Shown here in pieces: positions 23,258-35,198 of a DNA stretch of 64,000 bases. The number at the start of each line of letters is the position of its first letter. The stretch's first letter is position 1. The stretch covers positions 2,418,001-2,482,000 of the forward strand of contig JAEBUN010000002.1 of the NCBI GenBank assembly GCA_023014365.1. Direction: 5' to 3'. The DNA comes from Lepiota brunneoincarnata (Eukaryota > Basidiomycota > Agaricomycetes > Agaricales > Agaricaceae). Below the pieces are notes generated by a model that was not told the origin of the DNA, made no database searches, and saw only the letters and a program-made list of their open reading frames with translations. The position numbers and the translations under genes are program-made.

Positions 23258-23904
23258 TTATATAGAGCACTTCACATAAATCCGTGTGGGGTTTGTAGAT
23301 GCAATCGCCGGGAAGGTCATTGCTGGCAAAGTTATAGGCATCGCCACCCAAAATTTAGTTCTTCACAACCTCAGTTGTCTCTCCTGGATATGGCATGCTT
23401 ATGAGATGCACATGCATTCCCATGCTATACGGAATACAGAGACCAGTCGGTAAAACAGTTAAAATCGACATGGTCAAGCAGAGTAAACCTATTTGACAAT
23501 ATTACGAACAGTCCTTCAGACATTCGTGTTTGGAAACAGAGGAAGCGGAAGTATAGCATCTCAAACAGCGAAAAAGTTCGTAACCAACACGCGCGAGACT
23601 ACGATATTCATTTGAAAAGCCGACTGTAGAGACGGGCGGAGTGAGTACTGCTAATGGGTACCAATCGGAGAAACAAGTTAAATAAAATCACGGGTAAGGA
23701 ACGGGGGATCAGTCGGATCGCGATACCGACTAGACAAGAGACAACAACAGTAACATGCTCGCAGCCCTTTTTCTTGCTCTTTTTTCTTTAAAATAAAGTG
23801 TTATAAAGGAAATAAAGAAAAAATCAGCTCGTCAGCCATTGGATAAAGAGAAGGGAGAGAATGTTGTTCGCCTGACACCTTCTTTCCCTCTCCAGATAAG
23901 ATAA
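23258..23904. other. Intergenic stretch between converging genes
   Basis: About 650 bp between the ARP4 stop and the stop of the next minus-strand gene. No ORF of note. It contains an A/T-rich patch (about 23,760-23,825) with AATAAA-like strings on both strands, suitable as polyadenylation signals. Confidence 0.5.
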
Positions 23905-25412
23905 TCAATATGCCTCGACGACTTCGCGCCTTTCACGAGCGTCCATCAATGCGCCTAGACCTCCAATTGCCTTGCGGCGGATGCGAGTCGCAAAGTTCTT
24001 GGGTCCGAGCTCGTCGGCACCCGATGGCGGCCCACGGGGCTGCCGAGTCGGTTGACTGACCATCCTGTGGCCAACAACGGACACTGTCGGGTTTTGGGGC
24101 TGTTGCTCGGAAGAAATGGCGGAGGTAGGGCGACCAATCCCGAGGCCCTCGTACAACTTCTTGGAGGCTTCTTCGCGCGGCGAGAGAGGCATCTCATTGG
24201 ATGAAGTGGAGGAACGGGGTGTGGTGGGCGAAGAGTGAGATTTTTCCGAGGAGCTAGAGGAGGAGTCTCCATCAGCTTCCTCATCAGTGTCTACAACCGT
24301 AACCGCAGGAAGGGGTTGATTCACTGTAGAGTTGAACTGCAAAGGCTGAGGTCGGAACTTGGAATTTGCGTTTGCATTGTTGGAAATAGGAGGGGAAACA
24401 CGTTCGCTCTCAGACACTGGGGTAATCTTGACGGTTGGAAAAGAGACTGCGCGGTTTGCGCTCAGAACCGAATTGTTATTCCCGCCGCGTCTCCAAGAAG
24501 AAACAGTGTCCGATTTAGAGGGTTGATTAGTGTTGGTAGAGGCGAGGTTGCCAAGAGAAGTTCCACCGCTGATGACCGTGGTGGAACTCGGGGTTGGGGG
24601 TGGGGGAGCGTTATCGTAGTCGCCACTAGTGTAACGGGCGGTGGGTGCATTCAGGCTGGTAGAGCGGCTACCAAAGCGTCCACCCAAAGCAGCAGTCATG
24701 GGAACCTGATCATCCGGAAGGCTCGGCGGTACACCCAAGCCGAGTTGTGCCCTTAGCTGATCAGCTTGGTTGGCTCTGCGCATCTGCGCGCTAAGAGCAG
24801 CAGCTCGGAGGTCAAAGGTATGGTTGGTCGGACCAGCAGTAGCGGGAGGATTGTAGTTGGGCTGGCTACGCCTAGCCACATTCTGAATCTGTTGTTGGAG
24901 CTGTGCCTGGGCTGCAAGTTCGGCTTGGTATTGGTGGTTCTGAAGCGCCTGTGCATGTAAGAAAATGATGAGATAAGGGAGACATGTAACAATAGAAGCC
25001 CGCCTACCTGGATCCTCATTATTTCCAACTGGAGCATCTGCATGGACATGGTTTGGTTCTGGCCAACAGCGGGAGAGGACATATTTGAGTGAGCAAAACC
25101 TGGGGTAAAAGGAACACTGTTGGGATTGATTGAGTATTGAGCCTGCTGATGAGCAAAGTGGTTGTGGCCATCCACAGCGGCAGTCATGGGGATGTTCCTG
25201 TTGTTAAAAAGGTGAGGTGGCATCTCCGCGACTTGGTCTTCTTCTTCCTCTGGGTAAAGATTGTTGTTATGAATGCGCGAGGAGAAATGGGGGATGTTGA
25301 ACGTGGCGCCAGGAGCGGCGGTGTGGGGGACATTGGCAGAGGCGGAGCGGACGCCGCCTGTGCGGAGTCCGTTGAGCAGAGAAGCGCGATGATTGTACTG
25401 GGGGTTTGACAT
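23905..25412 (-). CDS. Uncharacterised disordered protein with basic conserved-looking C-terminus
   Basis: Two exons, 25412-25008 and 24948-23905, in phase; 482 residues starting MSNPQYNHRASLLNGLRTGG. The composition is Asn/Gln/Ser/Pro-rich with an Ala/Gln-rich short coiled stretch (ALQNHQYQAELAAQAQLQQQ), twice the motif IPMTAA / VPMTAALGGRFGSRS, and a Ser-rich phosphorylation-like region. The last 45 residues, GPKNFATRIRRKAIGGLGAL then a charged helix, look more ordered. I do not recognise the family. The NIPMTAAV and QVPMTAAL pieces together with Arg-Ser contexts suggest an RNA-associated regulatory protein, but that is only an impression. The long GA-rich region upstream is its likely leader or promoter. 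Confidence 0.75.
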
Positions 25413-25561
25413 GATGAGGAGGGTTAGATAATGGCCGGTGACTGATTAAGGGGGAGAAAGAGGATTATTGAACAAGAAGTAAGAGGGGAACTGGAGGATG
25501 ATGATGAGTGAGCATGAGAAAAGAGGAGAAAGTAGGGGTTACTGACAGTTCTCTCTGGGTG

Positions 25562-25705
25562 ATTGTGTAGTTGAAGATTAGAAAAAGAGAAGAAAGAAAA
25601 GAGAAAAGCCGTATATTTGGTATAGAAAGAGAGACGGAAAGTAGAATCGGCCACCCAGAGGAGGATAGCGAGAGAGAGAGGAGAGGGGCAAGAAGAGAGA
25701 GAGAC
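25562..25705. repeat. GA-rich (polypurine/polypyrimidine) tract
   Basis: The plus strand here is a purine-rich mix of GAGA, AGAAA and GGAG, so the minus strand is a CT-rich pyrimidine tract. It sits 150-290 bp upstream of the start codon of the minus-strand gene at 25412. CT-rich tracts next to the transcription start are usual in fungal promoters and leaders. Confidence 0.7.
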
Positions 25706-25757
25706 AGCCGCCAAACAATTACAAAGGCATAACAGTCACAACACAGCCCCTGTCACA

Positions 25758-26462
25758 TCACAGATGCTTCTTTGCGCTCGCCCGTACTCGCCCATCAAAC
25801 GCAGTGCTCCGTATCACCCCTTGCGCGCTGTAAAATGGGTTGAGCATCGTCTGTGCATCCCTGTCGGCATCAATCTCCCTGATACAATCATCCCCTCACC
25901 CACCTTCACACACAGCTCCCACACTTCCATGAAGAAAGCCCTGATCCCGTCATCGTTCTTGCCCTCGTGTAGCAGGACAAATTTTACATCTGTCAATCTA
26001 TCATATCAGCAGTTGCTTTTTTGGTTTTTCCACGCATTTCCTTACTCCCAGGCGTGACAAACGCAGATACCGTCCATTCGTTAAACTTTTCCACCGACCT
26101 CAGGTACCTGTGCAGATGTTTGTCATGACTCTCATCTCAGCGCTTCTTAGTGCTCCCGTCACATACATCGCATTTTCTTTGCGCATTATGTCCTCAATCA
26201 CATCGAGACTGGCGTTTGCAATCATCTGAATCACGTGCCTGTCCTGGCCACCCCCTACCTTCACTGGGCCACTGGATGTGTGTTGGGTTGCACTCGAAGC
26301 ACCTGACAAGGCGGTGAGTGTGCCCGCAAAGGCCGAAGTGGACCATGTGGGAAGATTGGATGCAAGAGGGGATGGAGTGGTAGCAGTTGGCTTAGTAGAA
26401 TGGTGAGTGAGAGAATAGATGGGGTTGTCGGAGGGCGAGAGGATGAAGAGGTGGTGGGACAT
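25758..26462 (-). CDS. TRS20: TRAPP complex subunit TRAPPC2/Trs20 (sedlin)
   Basis: Starts MSHHLFILSPSDNPIYSL. The core longin-fold motifs are IQMIANASLDVIEDIMRKEN, then across an intron MYLRSVEKFNEWTVSAFVTPG, KFVLLHEGKNDDGIRAFFME and VWEL; the last exon is TMLNPFYSAQGVIRSTAFDG and ends ASAKKHL with TGA at 25758-25760. These match sedlin closely. Trs20/TRAPPC2 links TRAPP core to the TRAPPII/III-specific subunits and acts in ER-Golgi traffic and autophagy. Odd point: a Ser/Thr/Ala-rich insert of about 50 residues separates the first strand from helix 1, where human sedlin has about 20. Only 68 bp separate its start from that of the rhomboid gene, so a bidirectional promoter is likely. Confidence 0.9.
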
Positions 26463-26530
26463 GGTTGGTATTGTGACTATGATCGTTAAAGTTATAATAA
26501 TAATCAATATAATGTCAATAATTGCAAACA

Positions 26531-27636
26531 ATGTCATCTCTCTTCCGTCCCCTCCAGTCCAGCTTGTCGAGGTCATTGTCAATTCCATATAGACCCACAT
26601 CTGGCACCCCTCTTTTCCGCTCTTTTCTTCGCAACTCTCTCCGTCCTTCCAGGTCCTTTTTCACCTCCTCCAAGCCTGCTTTCCGCGACCACCCACCCCC
26701 ACGCCACAGGCCAAACACCCAATTTCTTGGCTTCCTTAGCAATATCCCAACAAACTATGTATTTTGGGGCGTTATTGGTATCAATGGCTCCGTCTTCTTA
26801 CTCTGGCAAGCTGCCTCTGGCCGCGGCGTATGTATTCTACGCCTCTTGAGCAATTCCAAATCCTAATTTATGCACGTGCTAGCGTTTGGAGAAGGATCCG
26901 TCTGCACTCATTTGGATGTACCAGAACTTTACAAACAGTGTTGCGAATCTAAAGAGCGGAAGACTGTTAATTCTTTCCAACCTTCTGTTCGTATCCACAC
27001 CTCATTTTCCTTTAGGTGGACAATCATCACAAGCACCTTCTCGCACCAAGACATTGGTCACATATTCTTCAATATGTTTACATTCTATTTTATGGGCCAG
27101 CACCTTCTCAACGTCATCGGCAGTCGACAATTCATCTTCCTCTACCTGGGAGGTTGGTTCGTTTCAAACCGGGCCATAGCCCCATCTCATAATTCCTCTA
27201 GGTGGTATAATCGCCTCGCTCACTAGCATGGCCTACTCGCATCTCGTCAAACATCGTGACAGGCCTGCTCATGGTGCAAGCGGTAAGTCTGACCCCTATC
27301 TGAAAAATTTCCTGCGATTGACCAGAGCCATACTACAGGTGCTGTCTACTCTGTTCTTGCTGTCATCGCTTGTGCAGCACCGACCATGTCCTTCCAGCTA
27401 TATGGCATCATTCCTATCCCTGCATGGCTCGTTGTCTCCGGAATTTTCGCCTACGACTCATACACCACCGTCAAAGATAATGTAAGCTACGCTTTTCTTT
27501 TTTCTTTTGTTTCAACGCACTTATCATGACTGATTTGCTGTTTCACTAGAGTGGCACGACTGACTCCGTTGGTCACGTTGGGGGGATGCTGGCAGGGGTT
27601 GGCTACTTCCTTGCCCGTCGGTACCGCATATTCTAG
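26531..27636 (+). CDS. PCP1: Mitochondrial rhomboid protease (Pcp1/PARL type)
   Basis: The N-terminus (MSSLFRPLQSSLSRSLSIPY, then many Arg/Ser) is a strong presequence. A membrane helix (NYVFWGVIGINGSVFLLWQA) precedes the six-helix rhomboid core: TIITSTFSHQDIGHIFFNMF (HxxxN-type motif on helix 2), LYLGGGIIASLTS, the catalytic-serine motif HGASGAVYSVLAV, and the catalytic-histidine segment DSVGHVGGMLAGVGYFLARR. TAG is at 27634-27636. The 1+6 helix layout is that of mitochondrial rhomboids, which cleave Mgm1/OPA1 and cytochrome c peroxidase in yeast. About five short introns. Confidence 0.92.
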
Positions 27637-27950
27637 TCCCTATCTACTTGCCCTCCCATTTCAGAAAAGTACAATCCACAAGTTTGGAGCACCACAACTC
27701 TAGATATAGAATGAAAAATTTGCAATCGCAATATACGCATTTGTTTCAGAGATTGGGCACCTGGAAATCAGTGGTCAACCATAGCCTATTCGACCGCTTT
27801 GGGACTCACTAACCAATTGTTATATTAGACTATCCTAAACATACGAATTTGGTTATAGCATAACGGGCATCGCAGAGAGAACAAAAACGATAAACATATG
27901 CAGTATCTTTTTTTGGAAAAATTGTCACAGCTCTAATCCAGATAAAAATT
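27637..27950. other. Short gap between convergent rhomboid and CLASP genes
   Basis: About 310 bp, A/T-rich with several AATAAA-like strings; it holds the 3' ends of both transcripts. No gene seen. Confidence 0.5.
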
Positions 27951-30900
27951 TCATGTAGTTCCGGATGTCCGAGAAGGCGTGTTCGTACGTGTGTCCAGAC
28001 GTCGTATTTCTCTGGCAAGCTTGTCAAGTCCTGATGTCCCATCGAATGCGGTCATGCCGCGAGCACCATGTTTGTCAAATAGGTATGTCAGCAAGTTCTT
28101 CTTGTCATCTGCCAACCCATCAAGGAGTGCGAACAAGTGTGTTTCGTCGCGTAAAACAAGCTGGGCTGCGATGATAGCTGCCGCTGCGGATTCGCGGATG
28201 ATAAGGGAAGCCCTGTCGTTCAAAGCCTACCAAAAAATACACTAGCTTGTCAGTTTCGGGTAAGTAACTGTCAAATAAAATAACACACGGTGATAAGCGT
28301 TGTTCTTAAACGCGGCAGTTCCTCCTCCGCCACTTCAGCCGGAAGGCGGAGGATAAATTTACCGATAGCAATCAGACCAAAGGCATAGGCAGCCGCCTTG
28401 ACCTCTACGTCGGCTGGCGAAGGGGGTTTCATCGCATGAAACTCTTTCAGGCTCGCGTGTATGGTCGTCAGGCCATAAACTGGTTCGAGTTTTGACGTCA
28501 GCATGTCCCGAACGGCGTTGGTTGCTTCCAGCACCTGCACGCACGCTGTTACTGATTTGCCATGGACAGAGATATTGAACAACCACTCACGTTAACTTGA
28601 TTACAATAACGAGTAAGCAGTAGTGCAAAGAAAAGATCGGCTTCTTTGCCTTCTATATGCGAGAACTGGTTCTCGATCAGGGCAGAAACGGCAATCAGTC
28701 CAGCTTCAATGAGATTACTGTCCTGTTTCTGGTCAGCTGATGTATTTATTTTTCACACAAGCAAAAACCTCTACAGACCTTGCAAGACGTCAAATATTCC
28801 ACCAGGACCCTGAAGACTCGTTCAAAGCTCTTGTCCGTCTCCCAGATATTCCGGTGTAATGATGGTACGGAACGGGACGAATCAAACGGTGTCGGGCTCA
28901 GTGGGCCACCGGGGCTCGTTGGGGGCGAATCGATCACTGGACTTTCGATTGAGAGGTTTGCGAGCCGATAAAAGATAGACGGATCAGCAGTATCACTGGA
29001 AATGGCCACAATACATCCTTCTAATGTGGTAAATGGATCCTCTGGCTTATAGTTTCCCTGCTTCGGCAAAATTCCTGGTGTCGTGTCAACCAATGGAAGG
29101 AGTGTTCAACAATGCGGCGCACCTGGTTTACGCTTCGACCACCAGTCCCCTTTCTTTGTTTCCTGCAGTACATCAAGCAGCGAAGTTCGTCCTGAGTAAG
29201 CGGGACTGTCCTGAAACATTGCAGCTTGTTTCATAATGGTCGATGCCTTACTTGCAGGCGTCACTGGCGGACGGGCCTCCCGAATTTTGGAACTAACACC
29301 GTTACCGCTTCCGATTAGGAGAGATGGGGGGAGCGTGGGATGAGATGTACTCTCTGCATCGGGTTCAACCAATTCTAACAGTCTCTCCGCTGCACTTTCG
29401 GCTTGTTCCGCACGAGCCTTCAAAGCATCCTCAACAATTGGTTGGTCGCTCATGCTCACAGTGGCTACGGAACCCGAGGACAGCGTGTTTGAAACGGCAA
29501 CAGTAGGCTTGGAATCCACTGAATTTGGCGATCGAGATTCAGGAGGCGTCAAAAGCTTTTTTGTCTTGGGAGGGAGTTTTTGGAAAGGTGAGGAGAACGG
29601 CACAAGGTTAATTGAAGTGTCATCCTCCGATTCATCCTCAAGTGGGGCGGGTACATTCTGTCCAAGCAGCAAAGACTCATCCATGCCACTTTCCATCTGA
29701 GGGAGGAGGGTCGACGCACGAGGGAGAGCGCCGGCAGCGGTGCGAGAGAGAACATTATTCGCTCTTGGTGTAGGAGAAAGCTGCCCAGTGGACGAAGGCG
29801 GAGATGCTGGCAAGGCGGTCTGGATTGCTTGTCGCAGTACTGACCCCCGCGCGGGAGAAGTATTCGGGGGTGATATCCGACGCGAAATTGCTGAGGGTTC
29901 AGGCGGAGGTGGGATAGACGCAATTCCCCTGCCTAGCCCTCCTGATGGCGTACGCGCGTGAGATGGCACGGCGGGAGTGGTCACAGATCTCGCCATCACT
30001 GCTGGGGCTCGGGCGGCTGGTGGGGACGCAGAAAGCCTAAGTGGGGAAGCTGGACGATTAAATGAATTTCTTGGAGAAGCTGTTGGAGAGCCAGGCGAAC
30101 CTGCAGAGCGGTGGCTTGGGGAGCTGTGAAATGCAGAAGTTGCTTGGTGCCGCAAAGTTGGGGGGGCCGTGGCAATGGCCTTGGCTTTTGCACGACTAGC
30201 CGCGATAGCTGCTGCAACGCTCGATTTCTTGGGGACTTTGGGAGTGTGAGGAGGGATGTAGAGCTGCCCGTTCGGATTGGGGCACGCCTTTTCCAGTTGC
30301 TTACGAGCAGTTAGGTCCAGTGATTCCAGGATCACGCCTCCATTATCGGGCCATATATCATCATATTCCCAGAACAGCCTGCGGGCCGCCTCTCGAACGG
30401 TGACATTAACATCCCCAAGGGCTTTTCGGATGCTTTTGTCGAGGAAATCCAAGTTTCCTGATATCTCGATGGCGTTTTTGGCCCGCCGACCATGTGTTTC
30501 CAGGTAGGTTTTGAGGTGATCCACAATATAATTCCGCGCTTGGACAGTTTTCTCCTGCAGGAACGACCACAAGAGAGGTATTATTATCCTTGGCTGCGCC
30601 GAGGTATGTATCAAAATGGTGGTAACAGAAGCTTGAGTTTGTTGTGCCGTGATCCTCTTAGTCAAACCAGCGAGCTTTAATAAATTCTTCAACAGCACGT
30701 CACAGAAAGGATCCAGAGTCGCGCCGAGGTTGATGGCTAATTCGGAGTAAAGATGGCAAGTATTCGTGGCCACAGTTGTTCGTAGACTGACAAGCTAAGA
30801 TATTTTGAGCAAGCAAAGTCCGATTGATCTTGAAACATACCGTTTTCAGAGTGGGTTGAATAAAGCTATCTCTGAGTGATGCTAGGAAAACGTCTGGGTA

Positions 30901-32408
30901 TCGGAGATGCACATCACCCTTCAGCATTCCGCGAACACGTAAAATGGCCTGTTCACGTGCAGCCCAATTGTGCTCAGTTTCCTTCCCCTAGTGTGAGGCT
31001 GGATGAGAAACCGTCACAGAGAAAAATGAAGGTCACATACTTCAAACGCTTTCACCATTGTTAGAAATTCATTCTCGAGATCGCGACTAGAGGCAATCTA
31101 GAGATTGTTGGGTTACCCAGAAGAGTTCAGACAATCAGATCACTCACGAAAACCGTTTGCACCTCTGCATTCTCGATTACGGGTGCGACGGGGGTAAGGG
31201 GAGAGAGAAGGAGTTGCTGTATCTGCACGACTTGCCGGTCGTGACAGTTCCTTGGCGCCACTATAGCTCACCTGTTCGGCTGGAGGGTGGTATGGAGCTA
31301 GGTGTGCTTTGGCTGGCTACTCGAGATCGTTTGCCTTGGAGCATGAGGCTTGGAGGGACATATTCTTTCTTAGGCTGCAATTCCATCACCGCTGTCTGAT
31401 CCTTCCCTACTTGGGGGGTTGCCATTTGTTGAAGAACTCCCAAGAAGTTTGGATAACACATCATCCGCGATTGCTTTGCGAACGCCCTTTTTGGCCATTT
31501 CCTTTTTCAGATCCGCCCTCGCGGCATCCGTTACCCCGGGACCAGAAAAAAGTTCGACGACGGAAGAACGCGCGCAGTCGCGCACATGAGCATCCGTATC
31601 CTCCAGGCAGTCGACAAGAAGGGAAAGGTAAGGTCGAATTGGGAACTGGCTGTGTACACGGCGGATGTGAACAAGAGCCAGGATTGACTAGGTACTGTAA
31701 GCAGCGAGTCCGGTGTAGAAGGGAATAGCCATACCTGTTCCCTTATTTTCCATACTTTGCTCGCCAGACCCGTCTCTTTTAGCAGCCTTTCGAACATGGT
31801 GCCAGGAGTCTCTGGCCCTTTACCGTCCCTTGAGCGTGTTGTCATGAAACTGGGTGCTCCAGACTTGAAGGAATAGCCTCCAATCAATGCAACGGAGTCC
31901 CGTGCCTTGACCTGCACTCGGTCTTTATCACCCAGGCGTTCGATGACCAGGGGAAGGAGAGTTAAGAGGACAAGACGGAGAGCGGAGGCATCTATGACCC
32001 CTGTAAAAAGCGTAAATATTGACGAGACAGACCAGGATAGAATAGCTCACCATTTTGGGAGCGAGTGATTATGAGTGGAAGGAAAGGAGGTAACGCATAG
32101 ATGGCGGCATTGGTTAAATGTTGGTTGGAGCTCCGAAGGCAATTTTTGAAGATATTGATGAAGGTCTCCGGATTTTCAATCTATACGGTGGAATTATGGT
32201 GAGTACCCAAGGATTGCGTGACAAGCTGGAGGGGCCACCTCTAGACCAGATTCAAATAGCGCTTGGAGCTTGGTCAACGCGTCTACTCTGTCATCGACGT
32301 CTTTAAGGTGAATTAGTGGTTGGGTGCGAGGGGAGGGGCGGCTTGACACAGCTCACCATTATTCTTGCATTGGTTTATGAGCTTATCGAGAGTGTTGTCC
32401 GAGCTCAT
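27951..32408 (-). CDS. CLASP-family microtubule-associated protein (Stu1/Cls1-like)
   Basis: Starts MSSDNTLDKLINQCKNN and has about a dozen exons. The N-terminal part is a TOG-like array (VDDRVDALTKLQALFES, then VRIHSQFPIRP-type helices near 31,650). The central CLASP_N/TOG region is clear in one large exon (29,106-30,760): SELAINLGATLDPFCDVLLK, VTTILIHTSAQPRIIIPLLW, GDVNVTVREAARRLFWEYDD. A Ser/Pro/Arg-rich microtubule-binding linker follows (repeated SPGSP, SPRNS, SPPSS), then a C-terminal helical domain ending in DTRTNTPSRTSGTT with TGA at 27951-27953. CLASPs rescue and stabilise microtubule plus ends and are needed for the spindle. The span (about 1,200 residues) fits the family. Intermediate exon boundaries were not all resolved. 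Confidence 0.85.
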
Positions 32409-32719
32409 AGCCGGTAAGGGAGATGAGGGTGCGTGGGCAAAGCTAAGCCGAATGGTCAGGGTGACAAATTGTCCTACATCGGATTATATAAAGGCTGCTA
32501 GTTCTGATGCTTGATGGCGCGCTACTTCGTTTGGAGCTCTTAGTAAGTAGAGTTGGCAAGAACAGTTTAGAAGTTCAGATTTATAGTGTTTGTTTTACAG
32601 TAAAAAACTATTTTCCTGCCTACACACGGCTTACTCGGATCGTCTTCACCGACATCAATACTTTCCTTGATCAGAGTGATGTCAGTGGCAGGCAGTCCTC
32701 CCAGAAGGTCAAACCAGGC

Positions 32720-33289
32720 TCATCCCTTCTTATCAGAGTGACCTAGAGACCGTCCAGGTTGAATTATGTCCCGGGTTCGCTGTTTCTGCAAGGTCTTCAG
32801 GGAGATTGTTACGGAATGGTGGAGCACGTTGTGTTACCAGGACTTTCAGCTCGGGGAAACCCCCTTCAGTCTTCCGATCCCATATGAGTTTATGCTTGAT
32901 CTCCTATCGAAACCCAAACGCGGAACCGACCGGCAGTGTCTTCCGCGTTCTGAGGTAAGAGGGTGATGGAGGAAACAGTAGGGGGGGGGAAAGGATAGGA
33001 ACAATTCCGTTTGCACCCAGGTTGCCCGGTGAAGCCTGTGGATAAGGGCTGGGATAAGTGATATGTGAAGCCGGTACCGAAATAATCGTGACAGACCACC
33101 GACACTAGTTTCATTGACCCATCAGTGCCCACCATGCCCTCTGGTGTTCGGACTCACCCTGTCGCAAAATTCAATCGCAACAGTAGTGCCCTGGAGTTGG
33201 GGATACTGAAACGATGATGAGTCTGGGATGCTATAGGGTGTAGCGTCAAGTTCTGTTGCACTGGTTGAGTCTGCTTCACAACTTGCCAT
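32720..33289 (-). CDS. Rdx-fold (SelW/SelT-like, CxxC) protein with micro-exon and two frame breaks
   Basis: Exons inferred: 33289-33158 (MASCEAD... to VAIEFCDR), an 8-nt exon 33104-33097 (TGTCGGTG), 33035-32838, and 32785-32720. Joined, they give the Rdx-family motif FCDRCRWLHRATWVQTELF with a CxxC in place of the CxxU of animal SelW. Family-like segments follow: VSSITLLPQNAEDTAGRFRV, KLIWDRKTEGGFPELKVL and KQRTRDIIQPGRSLGHSD. Two breaks interrupt the third exon: a run of nine G (32981-32989, plus strand) where eight would keep frame, and a second shift at about 32895-32900. Either the assembly has indel errors or this copy is a pseudogene. Rdx proteins are thought to be thiol-disulfide redox factors. 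It is divergent from PCH2 (105 bp between starts). Confidence 0.75.
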
Positions 33290-33394
33290 TGTGTGATGTG
33301 GGACGATAAACTTCATAGTTGGTCGGTCACGATCCACGTGACCAGGTATCAAGATGACCAAAACAACGCGTCTCGAATGGTTTTTCGCTCCTCC

Positions 33395-35198
33395 ATGCCT
33401 CCCGAGCCCACTTCTGTCACATCTGTCGTACCCAATGCGGTCACCAAGTGGCCAGTACACGGTCCGTCTCCTGTGATGGACTCATTTGCTGAAGCTTACT
33501 CTTACTTTTAGTTGAAGTCCGATTACACCCTCGGGCTTCTGCGCGATTTGATACCATTCGCAACCTCGTCCATTCTTTCGTCCAGTCTTACGACAGATTG
33601 GGGCTCCCTTCAGTGCTTGAAGGATGGAGAGACGTTCCAGAATTATCCTCCTCTGTTGAGTGCATCAACGTATGCGAGTCCCCGTGCACCAAGCCTTCTC
33701 TTCCTCTGGAAGAAATGATTCTTCACGTCCACGTCTATCAACCCTCTGACAATGACTCGTTTGAAGAGTTCTCAAACACTGCAGGAGGTAGGGAAGACGA
33801 TGACGATACGATAGCCGCAACTGTATGCGAGCTTCCAAATAGGGGCTGGGACGGTCTCTGGATTTCCTTGATATATGCGGACAATATCAAGTTCAAGCTC
33901 CTTGACTACATTCATGCCACCCTACTCTTAAGTGATGCTAATGTTGATTGTGAGTTTATGGATGAACCTCGTGAAAAGCTCATCTAGAGCAATTTATCAG
34001 TTAATCTCGTTTCGTGGAATCGGGTCGTTCTCCTTCATGGTCCTCCTGGTACTGGGAAAACATCCCTTTGTCGTGCTCTTGCACAAAAACTTGCCATCAG
34101 ACTTTCTCATCGGTAGCTCCAGTGCCCCATTCAGAAGATCTCTTATTGAATATCCCCCGTAGCTACTCACACGCTCGTCTACTCGAAATTAATTCCCATT
34201 CCCTTTTTTCCAAGTGGTTCTCAGAATCTGGAAAACTCGTACAGCGGCTTTTCAACAGCATAAGCGAACTGATTGAAGAAGAAGATAGCTTTGTTGTCGT
34301 CCTCATAGGTACGATCCTTTCCGTCAATCCGAGTATGCCGCCATCAATTTATGTGCTCTCACAGACGAAGTGGAATCACTGACAGCCGCCCGCGCGGGAG
34401 CCATGGCTGGAACGGAACCTTCAGATGGGCTCCGGGTAGGAGCATTCCCAGGGATAGTACTTCGAGTTCTCTAATGGTTCAGTAGGTGGTCAATGCCCTG
34501 CTGACTCAACTTGACAAGCTAAAGCATCGCAAAAATGTACTGATCATGTCGACGAGTAATCTTGTGAAGGCTATTGGTGCGTCTGTGTGCGAGTTGCGCT
34601 CAACGTGGACCTAAGAAACCGATAGACAGCGCATTCGTAGACCGTGCGGACATTGTGCAATACATCGATCTGCCCACGCGGGAAGCGATTTACGAGATTT
34701 TAAGATCGTGTTTGTGCGAAATCATCCTGAAGGGTATTGTCGCCCCGACTGTGCGAACGGAGTCGCTCCCGACAGTGGTCAGAACTAATGACATAATGTA
34801 GAATATTCCGACTCTCAAACAAGCCCAGATGTTCGAGCTGCTCACCAAACCGAATGTCGAGTATTCTTCCGAGGCCGCTGATGCCCACGAGAGATCAAAA
34901 TATTTGGCTCACCGCCTGTTCAAACTTGCTGGGCACTGCCGAGTGAGTCTTGTGACTCCTTGCCTAGGACTAGCAGATTTACTAGAGATAGGCTCAAGGA
35001 ATGTCCGGCCGAGCGCTACGGAGATTGCCTGTGCTTGCGTTGGCACGGTACCTTGGATCGGGGTACACTGTTTGCGGGCCAAAGGGAATCATTCAGCTCG
35101 ACTCTTCAACTCAAGGTGTAGCCACGATTGACGTTTGGTTAGACGGGTTGGAAAAAGTCATTCTGGAACACCTCAGGGAGCAGGAGCATTTACAGTAG
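33395..35198 (+). CDS. PCH2: Pachytene checkpoint AAA+ ATPase Pch2/TRIP13
   Basis: Starts [20 protein letters not shown]. After an N-terminal domain that recognises HORMA partners, the AAA+ core has Walker A ([20 protein letters not shown]), the conserved [20 protein letters not shown] segment, Walker B with sensor ([20 protein letters not shown]), [20 protein letters not shown] and [20 protein letters not shown]. The C-terminal lid ([19 protein letters not shown]) is typical of TRIP13, and the protein ends [17 protein letters not shown] with TAG at 35196-35198. TRIP13/Pch2 remodels HORMA-domain proteins (Mad2, Hop1) in the spindle checkpoint and meiotic recombination. About a dozen short introns interrupt the gene. 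Confidence 0.93.
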
